From Bacteroidales bacterium UBA4293 (GTDB taxonomy: Bacteria > Bacteroidota > Bacteroidia > Bacteroidales > Bacteroidaceae): a stretch of 64,000 nt of DNA. The stretch spans positions 113,360 to 177,359 of the forward strand of contig DGVD01000011.1 of assembly GCA_002395835.1 (NCBI GenBank), read 5' to 3'. Each line of letters starts with the position of its first letter. Position 1 is the first letter of the stretch. Under the pieces are notes generated by a model. The model saw only the letters and a list, made by a program, of their open reading frames with translations, was not told where the DNA came from and did no database searches. Shown in pieces: positions 1 to 7,993 of this stretch. Made by a program: the position numbers and the translations under genes.

Positions 1-378
1 GGTGCTGCTAAGGCTATCGGTCTGGTTATCCCAGAATTGAACGGTAAGTTGATCGGTTCTGCACAGCGTGTTCCTACTCCTACTGGTTCTACTACTATTC
101 TTATCGCTGTAGTTAAGAAGGCTGGTGTAACTGTAGAGGGTATCAACGAGGCTATGAAGGCTGCTGTTACTGAGAGCTTCGGTTACAACGAGGATCAGAT
201 TGTTTCTTCTGATATCATCGGTATGAAGTACGGTTCTCTGTTCGATGCAACTCAGACTATGGTTAGCAAGATTGATGACGATACTTATCAGGTACAGGTT
301 GTTAGCTGGTATGACAATGAGAACAGCTACACTTCTCAGATGGTTCGTACTATCAAGTATCTGGCTGAGCTGAAGTAA
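1..378 (+). CDS. gapA: Glyceraldehyde-3-phosphate dehydrogenase, C-terminal part (partial)
   Basis: This is the last 125 codons of a GAPDH gene whose 5' end lies outside the window. The frame is open from base 1 and begins GAAKAIG, followed by IPELNGKLIGSAQRVPTPTG, the conserved catalytic-domain segment that carries the phosphate-binding arginine. WYDNENSY near the end is the classic GAPDH C-terminal motif. The enzyme oxidises glyceraldehyde-3-phosphate with NAD(P) in cytosolic glycolysis. The catalytic cysteine and the Rossmann domain are not visible, so cofactor choice cannot be judged. Codon use is strongly biased (GGT, GTT, AAG), as expected for a highly expressed gene. A terminator follows. 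Confidence 0.95.
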   Translation, partial: GAAKAIGLVIPELNGKLIGSAQRVPTPTGSTTILIAVVKKAGVTVEGINEAMKAAVTESFGYNEDQIVSSDIIGMKYGSLFDATQTMVSKIDDDTYQVQVVSWYDNENSYTSQMVRTIKYLAELK

Positions 379-410
379 TATCATCTAGCTTACTAGGATA
401 AATAAAAATA

Positions 411-445
411 AAGAGGTACTTCCTTTGGAGGTACCTTTTTATTTT
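411..445 (+). terminator. Rho-independent terminator after GAPDH
   Basis: AGGTAC (414-419) pairs with GTACCT (431-436) around a 5'-flanked loop, followed by a run of T. It overlaps the -33 element of the next gene's promoter. Confidence 0.8.
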
Positions 446-455
446 GCTATTTTTG
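424..455 (+). promoter_or_regulatory. miaA promoter, TTTG-N20-TATTTTTG
   Basis: TTTG (424-427) and TATTTTTG (448-455) fit the Bacteroidetes -33/-7 consensus with 20 bases between. The -7 box ends only 4 nt before the ATG at 460, so the transcript would be leaderless or nearly so. Confidence 0.6.
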
Positions 456-459
456 CAGT

Positions 460-1377
460 ATGAATTACGACTTGATTACCATTTTAGGGCCTACGGCAAG
501 TGGAAAGACGGATTTGGCCGCTCACTTGGCTTATGACCTCCAAACGGAAATCATCAGTGCCGATAGCCGGCAGGTGTATCGGGGCATGGATCTGGGTACA
601 GGGAAAGACCTGGAGGACTATGTGGTGAAGGGAAAGCAAATTCCTTATCACCTTATAGATATATGTGACGCGGGTTTCAAGTACAACCTGTTCATGTATC
701 AGCAGGATTTCCTGAATGCGTACCAGGATATGGTGGATCGTAATCTGCTGCCTATCCTTTGCGGAGGTACGGGGCTTTATATAGAATCGGTTCTGAAGGG
801 CTATAGGATGATTCCTGTGCCTGAGAATCCGGAACTGCGGGCTAGCCTGGAGGGAAAGTCGCTGGATGAGCTGGCCAGGATTCTATCGGGCTATAAGACT
901 CTTCATAACACCACCGATGTGGATACGCCGAAGCGTGCCATCCGGGCCATTGAGATAGGAGAGTACTACCGTACGCATCCGGTTCAGGAACGGGAGTTCC
1001 CGGAGATTCATCCGCTGATTATCGGGGTGAATATCGACCGAGAGTTGCGCCGGGAGAAAATAACGAACCGGCTGAAGCAGCGTTTGGAACAGGGTATGCT
1101 GGATGAAATCAGGGGGCTCCTGGACTCTGGTGTTCATCCAGACGACTTGATCTATTACGGGCTGGAGTATAAATACCTCACTCTGTATGTGATAGGGAAA
1201 CTGTCCTATGAAGAGATGTTTAGCCAACTGGAGATAGCTATTCATCAGTTCGCAAAAAGGCAGATGACCTGGTTCCGGGGTATGGAACGCAGAGGCTTTC
1301 TTATCCACTGGATAGAAGCCACCCTTCCTATGGAAGAAAAGGTAGCTAGGATTAAAGAATTATTAAACCAAGAATAA
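460..1377 (+). CDS. miaA: tRNA dimethylallyltransferase MiaA
   Basis: MiaA transfers the dimethylallyl group from DMAPP to N6 of A37 in tRNAs that read UNN codons. The 305-residue length is normal for the family. The P-loop GPTASGKT sits at residues 10-17, followed by the family signature DSRQVYRGMDLGTGK with the catalytic Asp. The C-terminal helical part holds FAKRQMTWFRG, the usual tRNA-contact segment. The ATG is 9 codons before the P-loop, so an alternative later start is unlikely. The stop codon shares one base with the ATG of the next gene (TAATG), which points to translational coupling. Confidence 0.95.
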   Translation: MNYDLITILGPTASGKTDLAAHLAYDLQTEIISADSRQVYRGMDLGTGKDLEDYVVKGKQIPYHLIDICDAGFKYNLFMYQQDFLNAYQDMVDRNLLPILCGGTGLYIESVLKGYRMIPVPENPELRASLEGKSLDELARILSGYKTLHNTTDVDTPKRAIRAIEIGEYYRTHPVQEREFPEIHPLIIGVNIDRELRREKITNRLKQRLEQGMLDEIRGLLDSGVHPDDLIYYGLEYKYLTLYVIGKLSYEEMFSQLEIAIHQFAKRQMTWFRGMERRGFLIHWIEATLPMEEKVARIKELLNQE

Positions 1378-2330
1378 TGGCAGACAATAAAGATCGGTGG
1401 GGTGTTCTTTTCATACCAAAGCCTGGAGTACGCAGGACTCACAAGCGTTGGGAACTGATGCGTGCCTATCTGGATGAAAAGAACGTGGCCTATGATGTTC
1501 TCCAGTCGGAAGGGGTGAAATCTTCTTCTATCTTCCGCTTGGCTAAGATGCTGATAGACAATGGATATAGAACCATTGTGGTGGTAGGAGGCGACCTGGC
1601 CATCAATGCGGCAGTCAATGCCATCATGTCTTATCCCAACCTGATAGATGAAATCCGCCTGGGCATCATTCCGAATGGTTTTGGAAATAATTTTGCCCAT
1701 TTCTGGGGCCTGCATGAAAGCAATTATAAAGAGGCGATAGACCACCTGATTAGAGGACGTATCCGGAAGGTGGACGTGGGAGAGTGTACCTATTCCAAGG
1801 ACAGCGTGTACCACAAACGGTATTTCATCAATGCCGTCAATATAGGTTTGAGTGCCAGTATAGTGGGTATTACAGAAGAGGCTCGACGCTTCATCGGAGT
1901 GAAATTCCTGACTCATCTGGCCACTTCTTTTTTGATGATTTTCGAACGGAAATTCTATAAGCTGAAAGGTACCATCAACTACGAGGAAGTGAGCGGATCT
2001 GTGATGTCCGTCTGTATCGGTAGTTGCTCTGGTTATGGGCAAACTCCGAATGCTGTTCCTTACAACGGCATGCTGGATGTGTCCATCATTTATCAGCCTC
2101 ATGGCATCAAGCAATTGGCCTACGGCCTTTGGCTGCTATTTATAGGTAAGTTCCTGAGCTATAAGAACGTAACCCCATATAGAACTCATGAAGTGGAGAT
2201 CACTTCGGCCGAGCATGCCCGTGTGAGTGTAGATGGGCGTATGATTAAAGGGGAAGCTCCTTTGAAGGTGAAGGTGTTCCAAGAAAAGCTAAATTTGATT
2301 ATCCCTTCACGGCCTAACCCTCAGGGGTAA
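1377..2330 (+). CDS. Diacylglycerol kinase-family lipid kinase-like protein
   Basis: This 317-residue protein fits the DAGK/YegS/sphingosine-kinase superfamily. It has a Rossmann-like N-terminal half with VVVGGDLAINAAVNAI, then LGIIPNGFGNNFA, and a C-terminal beta domain ending VSVDGRMIKGEAPLKV. These match the family's nucleotide-binding GGDGT, PxGTGNDFA and DGE motifs. Two of the three are degenerate: GGDLA replaces GGDGT and NGFGNN replaces GTGND. The protein may therefore use a different substrate or donor, or belong to a divergent subfamily. It is coupled to miaA by a 1-base overlap. Its 3' end overlaps the convergent rhomboid gene by 17 bases. Confidence 0.75.
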   Translation: MADNKDRWGVLFIPKPGVRRTHKRWELMRAYLDEKNVAYDVLQSEGVKSSSIFRLAKMLIDNGYRTIVVVGGDLAINAAVNAIMSYPNLIDEIRLGIIPNGFGNNFAHFWGLHESNYKEAIDHLIRGRIRKVDVGECTYSKDSVYHKRYFINAVNIGLSASIVGITEEARRFIGVKFLTHLATSFLMIFERKFYKLKGTINYEEVSGSVMSVCIGSCSGYGQTPNAVPYNGMLDVSIIYQPHGIKQLAYGLWLLFIGKFLSYKNVTPYRTHEVEITSAEHARVSVDGRMIKGEAPLKVKVFQEKLNLIIPSRPNPQG

Positions 2331-3003
2331 TTTCCTTTAGGGGTTCTTCGTCTATATTTCTCTCCACCATCTCTTCTGGATTTTCATATCCTTCTACGTC
2401 CTCTTCGTCTTCATCGGCAAACGGGTCGGGTTTCTGAGGCCCTTCTTTCCTGTAGAACCAGGCCAGCAGCGTACCTGCCAGCGCACCATCTAGATGCCCT
2501 TCCCAAGAAGTACTGTCATCGGCAAACCAAGGAAACATGTTCCACACCATGCTTCCATAGAGGAAAACCACCAGAAGAGACAGGGCTATCAATGGGATGT
2601 GCCTTCGGAGAATACCACTGAAAAACAGGAAAAAAGCCAGGGAATAGATTAATCCACTGGCACCGATGTGCCATCCGGGTTTACCTATAATCCAGGTAAG
2701 CAAGCCCCCAATGAGCCAGGCCATGATAAAGACCGTAGAGGCAAAGTCTTTATAAAAATAGTAAAGTCCCCACAAGAGCGCAAAGAGAGGAAGCGTGTTG
2801 TGAAACAAGTGTATCCATCCGGAATGAATCAAAGGATGTGCAAAAATTCCGAACAATCCATCTTTCTGCAAAGGGTGAATCCCTAAGTGCGTGAAATCCC
2901 ATCCCATTCCCCATTGTAGAGTTTGCATACAATAGAGAATGAACAAAAAGAAGGCAGGGAAAGCCATTGCCAGATAGATTCTATTCTTGTTAGAGGTTTC
3001 CAT
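2314..3003 (-). CDS. Rhomboid-family intramembrane serine protease
   Basis: A six-helix membrane protein of 229 residues. HLFHN (65-69) matches the rhomboid TM2 HxxxN motif. The catalytic serine is in GASG (S116) and the catalytic histidine is in WEGHLDGALAG (H170). Rhomboids cut substrates within or close to the membrane; the substrate cannot be read here. The last 50 residues are an acidic cytoplasmic tail rich in Asp and Glu. It is convergent with the lipid kinase gene and overlaps its end. No clear -7 box was seen upstream of 3003. Confidence 0.88.
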   Translation of the reverse strand: METSNKNRIYLAMAFPAFFLFILYCMQTLQWGMGWDFTHLGIHPLQKDGLFGIFAHPLIHSGWIHLFHNTLPLFALLWGLYYFYKDFASTVFIMAWLIGGLLTWIIGKPGWHIGASGLIYSLAFFLFFSGILRRHIPLIALSLLVVFLYGSMVWNMFPWFADDSTSWEGHLDGALAGTLLAWFYRKEGPQKPDPFADEDEEDVEGYENPEEMVERNIDEEPLKEITPEG

Positions 3004-3071
3004 CGCACTATTTAAAACAATTGCAATGCTACTAAATTTTAGCCATAAAATGAAATATTATTTCATTTAAT

Positions 3072-3102
3072 TTTGGGGTTTGACAAAAAATGTGTAATTT
3101 TG
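3072..3102 (+). promoter_or_regulatory. Glycogen cluster promoter, TTTG-N19-TAATTTTG
   Basis: TTTG (3072-3075) is followed after exactly 19 bases by TAATTTTG (3095-3102), matching the Bacteroidetes consensus. It leaves a leader of about 50 nt before the ATG at 3161. Confidence 0.8.
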
Positions 3103-3160
3103 AAATCATTGTATAGTTAACCTTATTAAGAAATAATACTATAACCTATAAATAAACGCT

Positions 3161-5119
3161 ATGAGCTATTTACGATTTGACAAAACTGTAATGACCAACT
3201 TGGAAGAGTCTCTCCCAAGGGAAGTGCTCCGTACGAATAGATCTGGTGCTTATTCAAGTTCTACAATTACAGATTGTAACACTAGAAAGTATCATGGTTT
3301 GTTGGTGATTCCGGTTCCCGAATTGGATGATGAAAATCATGTCCTGCTCTCCTCACTAGATGTGACTGTGGTGCAGCATGGTGTACCGTTTAATTTGGGA
3401 CTGCACAAGTATCAGGGCAATAATTACAGCCCTAACGGTCATAAATACATCCGTGAGTTTGATTGTGAGAAAGTTCCTACTACCATTTATCGTGTAGGTG
3501 GTGTCATTCTGAAGAAAGAGATTCTTTTCATTCACCATGAGACCCGTTTGCTGTTGCGTTATACACTTGTAGATGCGCATTCAGCTACTACGCTGCGTTT
3601 CCGTCCTTACCTGGCATTCCGTAGTGTAAGGCAGTTCACCCATGAAAATGGAGTGGCTAGCCAGGATTACCAGTTGGTAGACAATGGTATCAAGACCCGT
3701 ATGTACGATGGTTATCCAGAACTGTACATGCAGTTGAGCAAGAAGAATGAATTCCATTTTGAGCCCGACTGGTATCGGAACATTGAATATCCGAAGGAGC
3801 AGGAGCGTGGTTATGACACCCTAGAGGACTTGTACGTACCTGGGTATTTCGAGTGCCCGATAAAGAAGGGAGAGAGCATTGTTTTCTCTGCCAGCATTTC
3901 AGAGATGAAGTCCAACCAGCTGAAACGTATGTGTGAGGCTGCAGTGGAATCTCGTTCCCCACGTAATTCCATCAAGCATTGTCTGGTGAATGCAGCTCAT
4001 CAGTTCTACAACTTGCAGCAGGGTGAGGAGTATATCCTGGCCGGTTATCCTTGGTTCAAGGCTCGTGCCCGTGATACATTCATTGCACTGCCAGGCTTGA
4101 CTTTGGCAGTAGGGGAGATTGACGAGTTCCATACCATCATGAAGACCTGTGTAAAAGCCATCGATGACTTTATCGACGGAAAACCTATCAGCGTGAAGAT
4201 TACGGAGATGGAGCATCCTGATATTCTGCTTTGGGCCATGTGGACCATTCAGCAGTATGGCAAGTATGTGAACTATGACGACTGTGTGAAGCGTTACGGT
4301 ACCCTTGTAGAGAAGATTATGGAATTCTTACGGAACGACAAACATCCTAATCTCAAGGTGCATGAAAATGGGCTGGTCTACACCAATGGCCGGGATAAAG
4401 CTGTAACCTGGATGAACTCTTCTTCATATGGCCGTCCTATAGTACCTCGTTCTGGTTATGTGGTAGAAATTAATGCACTCTGGTATAACGCCTTGTTGTT
4501 CTCTGCAGAACTGCTGGAATCTTCTGGCAAGAAGGGCGTAAAGAAAGTGATAGAAGAACTTCGTGCACAAGCAGAGACCTGTGCTAAATCATTCCACGAT
4601 GTCTTTTTGAATGAATATGGCTATCTGCTGGATTACGTAGATGGCGCTATTAAGGACTGGAGTGTTCGTCCGAATATGATCTTTGCAGCAGCTTTGGATT
4701 ACTCTCCATTGGATAAGCCAGAGAAGAAGAAGGTTCTGGACTACTGTACTAAGGAGTTGCTGACTCCTAGAGGATTACGTACCTTGAGCCCTAAGAGCAG
4801 TGGTTATAACCCGATGTACACTGGCCCTCAGTCACAACGCGACTATGCCTACCATATGGGTACAGCGTGGCCATGGCTGGAGGGTTTCTATCTGGAGGCT
4901 TATCTGAAACTGTATCAGCGCAGCGGACTGTCCTTCATCGACAGGCAGCTGGTAGGCTTTGAGGATGAGATGAAACTCAACTGTATTTCTACACTTCCTG
5001 AGATGTTCGATGGTAACCCACCATTCCGTGGAAGAGGTGCCATGTCATTTGCCATGAATGTGGCTGAAATCTTACGTATTTATATGTTGCTTAGAAAATA
5101 TAAGGAGGAACTTGTATGA
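3161..5119 (+). CDS. Glycogen debranching enzyme (amylo-alpha-1,6-glucosidase type, GH133)
   Basis: 652 residues with the bacterial two-domain layout. The N-terminal beta-sandwich domain (about 20-230) begins LRTNRSGAYSSSTI and CNTRKYHGLLV. The C-terminal (alpha/alpha)6 barrel contains GYPWFKARARDTFIALPGLTL and WMNSSSYGRPIVPRSGYVVE, typical of the GDE_C domain. It removes alpha-1,6 branch glucose from glycogen in the cytosol. The stop overlaps the ATG of the glycosyltransferase gene by four bases (ATGA), so the two are coupled. The order debranching enzyme, glycosyltransferase, GH57 is the known Bacteroides glycogen locus. Confidence 0.92.
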   Translation: MSYLRFDKTVMTNLEESLPREVLRTNRSGAYSSSTITDCNTRKYHGLLVIPVPELDDENHVLLSSLDVTVVQHGVPFNLGLHKYQGNNYSPNGHKYIREFDCEKVPTTIYRVGGVILKKEILFIHHETRLLLRYTLVDAHSATTLRFRPYLAFRSVRQFTHENGVASQDYQLVDNGIKTRMYDGYPELYMQLSKKNEFHFEPDWYRNIEYPKEQERGYDTLEDLYVPGYFECPIKKGESIVFSASISEMKSNQLKRMCEAAVESRSPRNSIKHCLVNAAHQFYNLQQGEEYILAGYPWFKARARDTFIALPGLTLAVGEIDEFHTIMKTCVKAIDDFIDGKPISVKITEMEHPDILLWAMWTIQQYGKYVNYDDCVKRYGTLVEKIMEFLRNDKHPNLKVHENGLVYTNGRDKAVTWMNSSSYGRPIVPRSGYVVEINALWYNALLFSAELLESSGKKGVKKVIEELRAQAETCAKSFHDVFLNEYGYLLDYVDGAIKDWSVRPNMIFAAALDYSPLDKPEKKKVLDYCTKELLTPRGLRTLSPKSSGYNPMYTGPQSQRDYAYHMGTAWPWLEGFYLEAYLKLYQRSGLSFIDRQLVGFEDEMKLNCISTLPEMFDGNPPFRGRGAMSFAMNVAEILRIYMLLRKYKEELV

Positions 5120-6372
5120 AAGTATTAATGTTTGGATGGGAATTCCCACCTAAAATCTTTGGTGGCTTGGCAGTTGCTTCTTATGGTATAACTAAGGGCT
5201 TAAGTGTTCAAGGTGATGTAGAGACAACTTTCTGTCTGCCACATCCAAGTGGTGAGGAGGAGAACTTCCTGAATATCATAGGCATGAATCAGGTGCCTAT
5301 CGTTTACCGGGATCATGGTTACGACTATGTGAAGAGTCGCTTGGAAACCATGTCTCCAGAGTCTTACTATAATTTCCGTAATCATATTTATGCAGACTTC
5401 TCTTACATGCCAGTGAACGACCTGGGCTGTCTGCATTTCGATATGGGTTATGGGCCAAACTTGAATGAAGAGATCAATAATTTCTCCATCGTGGCAGGTG
5501 TGGTAGCACGTAGTGAGAACTTTGACATTATCCATGCACACGACTGGCTGACTTATCCGGCAGGTGTTCATGCCAAGATGGTGAGTGGAAAACCACTCTG
5601 TATCCATGTGCATGCTACAGACTATGACCGTAGCCGTGGTAATGTGAATCCTACCGTCTATAGTATAGAACGTAATGGTATGGATCATGCAGATTGCATC
5701 ATGTGCGTATCTGAATTGACCCGTCGCACCGTGATTGAGAAATACGGCCAAGACCCACGGAAGTGTATTGCCATGCATAATGCCGTATATCCATTGTCAC
5801 AAGAATATCTGGATATTCCACGTCCACGTCACGACAAAGAAAAAGTGGTAACCTTCTTAGGACGTATAACCATGCAGAAAGGCCCTGAGTACTTCGTTGA
5901 GGCTGCAGCCATGGTATTAAAGCGTACTCAGAATATCCGCTTCTGTATGGCTGGTAGTGGTGATATGATGAATGCCATGATTAGCCTTGCCGCAGAAAGA
6001 GGCATTGCCGATCGTTTCCACTTCCCTGGATTCCAGCGTGGAAAACAGGTATATGAATGCTATAAGAATAGTGATGTGTTTGTTATGCCGTCTGTTTCTG
6101 AGCCATTCGGTATTGCTCCGTTGGAGGCCATGCAGTGTGGCACACCATCTATTATCTCTAAGCAGAGTGGCTGCGGTGAGATTTTGGACAAGGTGATCAA
6201 GGTAGATTATTGGGATATCAATGCCATGGCAGATGCCATCTATTCTATTTGCTCTAACCAGTCTCTGTATGAGTATCTGAGAGACGAGGGTATTAAGGAG
6301 GTAAATGGCATTACTTGGGAAAAGGTTGGCTTGCGTATCCGCAAAGAATATGACAGACTTCTAGGAAAATAA
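5116..6372 (+). CDS. GT4-type glycosyltransferase of the glycogen cluster
   Basis: A 418-residue GT-B fold transferase. The N-terminal half has GWEFPPKIFGGLAVASYG (GGL nucleotide loop) and IIHAHDWLTYPAG. The C-terminal half has VTFLGRITMQKGPEYFVEAA and the donor-site EX7E motif in EPFGIAPLEAMQCGTPSI. Its neighbours suggest synthesis of glycogen from a glucosyl donor; the sequence alone does not fix the donor. A strong Shine-Dalgarno AAGGAGG (5102-5108) lies inside the end of the upstream gene, 7 nt before the ATG. Confidence 0.88.
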   Translation: MKVLMFGWEFPPKIFGGLAVASYGITKGLSVQGDVETTFCLPHPSGEEENFLNIIGMNQVPIVYRDHGYDYVKSRLETMSPESYYNFRNHIYADFSYMPVNDLGCLHFDMGYGPNLNEEINNFSIVAGVVARSENFDIIHAHDWLTYPAGVHAKMVSGKPLCIHVHATDYDRSRGNVNPTVYSIERNGMDHADCIMCVSELTRRTVIEKYGQDPRKCIAMHNAVYPLSQEYLDIPRPRHDKEKVVTFLGRITMQKGPEYFVEAAAMVLKRTQNIRFCMAGSGDMMNAMISLAAERGIADRFHFPGFQRGKQVYECYKNSDVFVMPSVSEPFGIAPLEAMQCGTPSIISKQSGCGEILDKVIKVDYWDINAMADAIYSICSNQSLYEYLRDEGIKEVNGITWEKVGLRIRKEYDRLLGK

Positions 6373-6393
6373 CAAAATTAAGATTATTCAGAT

Positions 6394-7926
6394 ATGAAAA
6401 CAATATGTTTATATTTTGAGATCCATCAGATTACACACTTGAAACGTTATCGTTTCTTTGATATCGGTCGTGATCATTATTATTATGATGACTACGAGAA
6501 TGAGCGTAGCATCAGTGATATAGCACAGAGAAGCTATATTCCAGCACTGGACACCCTGCTGGCTATGACAAAGGAATACGGCAAGTATTTCAAGGTAGCT
6601 TTCTCTCTGTCTGGTGTAGGTTTAGAGCAGCTGGAGATGTATGCTCCAAACGTCATTGAGAAGCTTCAGGAACTGAATGAAACTGGCTGTGTGGAATTCT
6701 TGGCAGAGCCTTATTCACATGGTTTGTCTTCTCTGGCCAACGAAGATAGCTTCAAGGAAGATGTGAAGCGTATGCAGAAGAAGGTTAAGGAGATGTTTGG
6801 TAAGGAGCCAAAGATTTTCCGTAACTCTAGCTTGATTTACTCTGATGAGATTGGTGCTCAGGTGGCTGCTATGGGCTTCAAGGGTATGCTAACTGAGGGC
6901 GCTAAGCATGTACTGGGTTGGAAGTCTCCTCATTATCTTTACAGCTGCAGCATGAATCCAAACTTGAAGCTGCTGCTTCGTGACTATACCTTATCTGATG
7001 ATATTTCCTTGCGTTTCAACAACTCAGCTTGGGATGAATATCCATTGTTTGCCGATGTATATGTGGACAAGATTGCTAAGCTTCCAGAAGAAGAGCAGAT
7101 TGTGAACATCTTTATGGAGCTGAGTGCGCTGGGTATTTATCAGCCACTGTCTTCTAATATCTTGGAATTCCTCAAGGCTATACCTGCTTGTGCTAAGGCT
7201 AGAGATATCACATTCTCTACTCCTTCTGAGATAGTAAAGAACTATAAGGCTGTATCTAACCTGGATGTTCCTTACCCAATGTCTTGGGTTGATGAGGAGC
7301 GTGATGTTTCTCCATGGCTGGGTAATGTGATGCAGCGTGAGGCATTCAACAAGCTGTATAGTGTAGCCGACCGTGTACGTATCTGTACCGACCTTCGTAT
7401 TAAGCAAGACTGGGATTACCTGCAGGCTAGCAACAATTTCCGTTTCATGACCACTAAGCCAATGAGCGTAGGAATGAATCGTGGAATCTACGATGGCCCA
7501 TACGATGCATTTACAAACTATATGAATATCTTAGGCGACTTCATCAGCCGTGTTAATAGTTTGTATCCAGTAGATATGGATAATGAGGAGCTGAATTCTC
7601 TGTTGACCACCATTAAGAATCAAGATGATGAGTTGGCCATGAAGGAGAAAGAGATCACTCGTTTACAGGCTAAGGTTAAGAAACTGGAGGCTGCTTCAGG
7701 AACCAAAAAAACTACAGCAAAGAAATCTTCCAAGAGCGTACCTGAGGCTAAAAAGATAGTCGTAATTAAGAAGGTAGAAGAACTCAAAGAAGAGGGTCTG
7801 GAAAAGGAAATACCTGAAAAACAGGCTCCTAAAGAGAGTGTTGTAGTGCGTAAAGCTGGTGCACTGATTAAGCCTGTTTCCAGAAAGAAGGCTAATACTG
7901 CTGCTACTACTGAAGAAAAAGAGTAA
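6394..7926 (+). CDS. GH57-family alpha-amylase or glucan-acting enzyme
   Basis: 510 residues. The N-terminus MKTICLYFEIHQITHLKRYR contains the GH57 motif 1 histidine, and FLAEPYSHGLSSL, FRNSSLIYSDEIG and YADVYVD-like stretches follow the GH57/38 barrel pattern. Residues about 400-430 form a coiled coil (ITRLQAKVKKLEAA). The last 80 residues are a low-complexity Lys/Ala/Glu tail (KKTTAKKSSKSVPEAKK), which looks like an added linker or binding tail. As third gene of the cluster it probably acts on glycogen. Amylase, transferase or branching activity cannot be told apart here. Confidence 0.85.
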   Translation: MKTICLYFEIHQITHLKRYRFFDIGRDHYYYDDYENERSISDIAQRSYIPALDTLLAMTKEYGKYFKVAFSLSGVGLEQLEMYAPNVIEKLQELNETGCVEFLAEPYSHGLSSLANEDSFKEDVKRMQKKVKEMFGKEPKIFRNSSLIYSDEIGAQVAAMGFKGMLTEGAKHVLGWKSPHYLYSCSMNPNLKLLLRDYTLSDDISLRFNNSAWDEYPLFADVYVDKIAKLPEEEQIVNIFMELSALGIYQPLSSNILEFLKAIPACAKARDITFSTPSEIVKNYKAVSNLDVPYPMSWVDEERDVSPWLGNVMQREAFNKLYSVADRVRICTDLRIKQDWDYLQASNNFRFMTTKPMSVGMNRGIYDGPYDAFTNYMNILGDFISRVNSLYPVDMDNEELNSLLTTIKNQDDELAMKEKEITRLQAKVKKLEAASGTKKTTAKKSSKSVPEAKKIVVIKKVEELKEEGLEKEIPEKQAPKESVVVRKAGALIKPVSRKKANTAATTEEKE

Positions 7927-7944
7927 ATGCCAGTTGGATAAATA

Positions 7945-7980
7945 AAAAAGGAGGTCTCCATGAGGCCTCCTTTTTATTTT
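7945..7980. terminator. Bidirectional terminator between GH57 and DUF4270 genes
   Basis: AAAAAGGAGGTC (7945-7956) pairs with GGCCTCCTTTTT (7964-7975), with one G-U pair. T runs on both strands allow it to end the glycogen cluster and the convergent minus-strand unit. Confidence 0.85.
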
Positions 7981-7993
7981 TATATGTTTTTTT

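Noticed and set aside
1245..2114. Minus-strand ORF of 289 codons over miaA and the lipid kinase gene
   Set aside because: It is antisense to two clear genes, has a His/Ile-rich sequence with no family, and no promoter.
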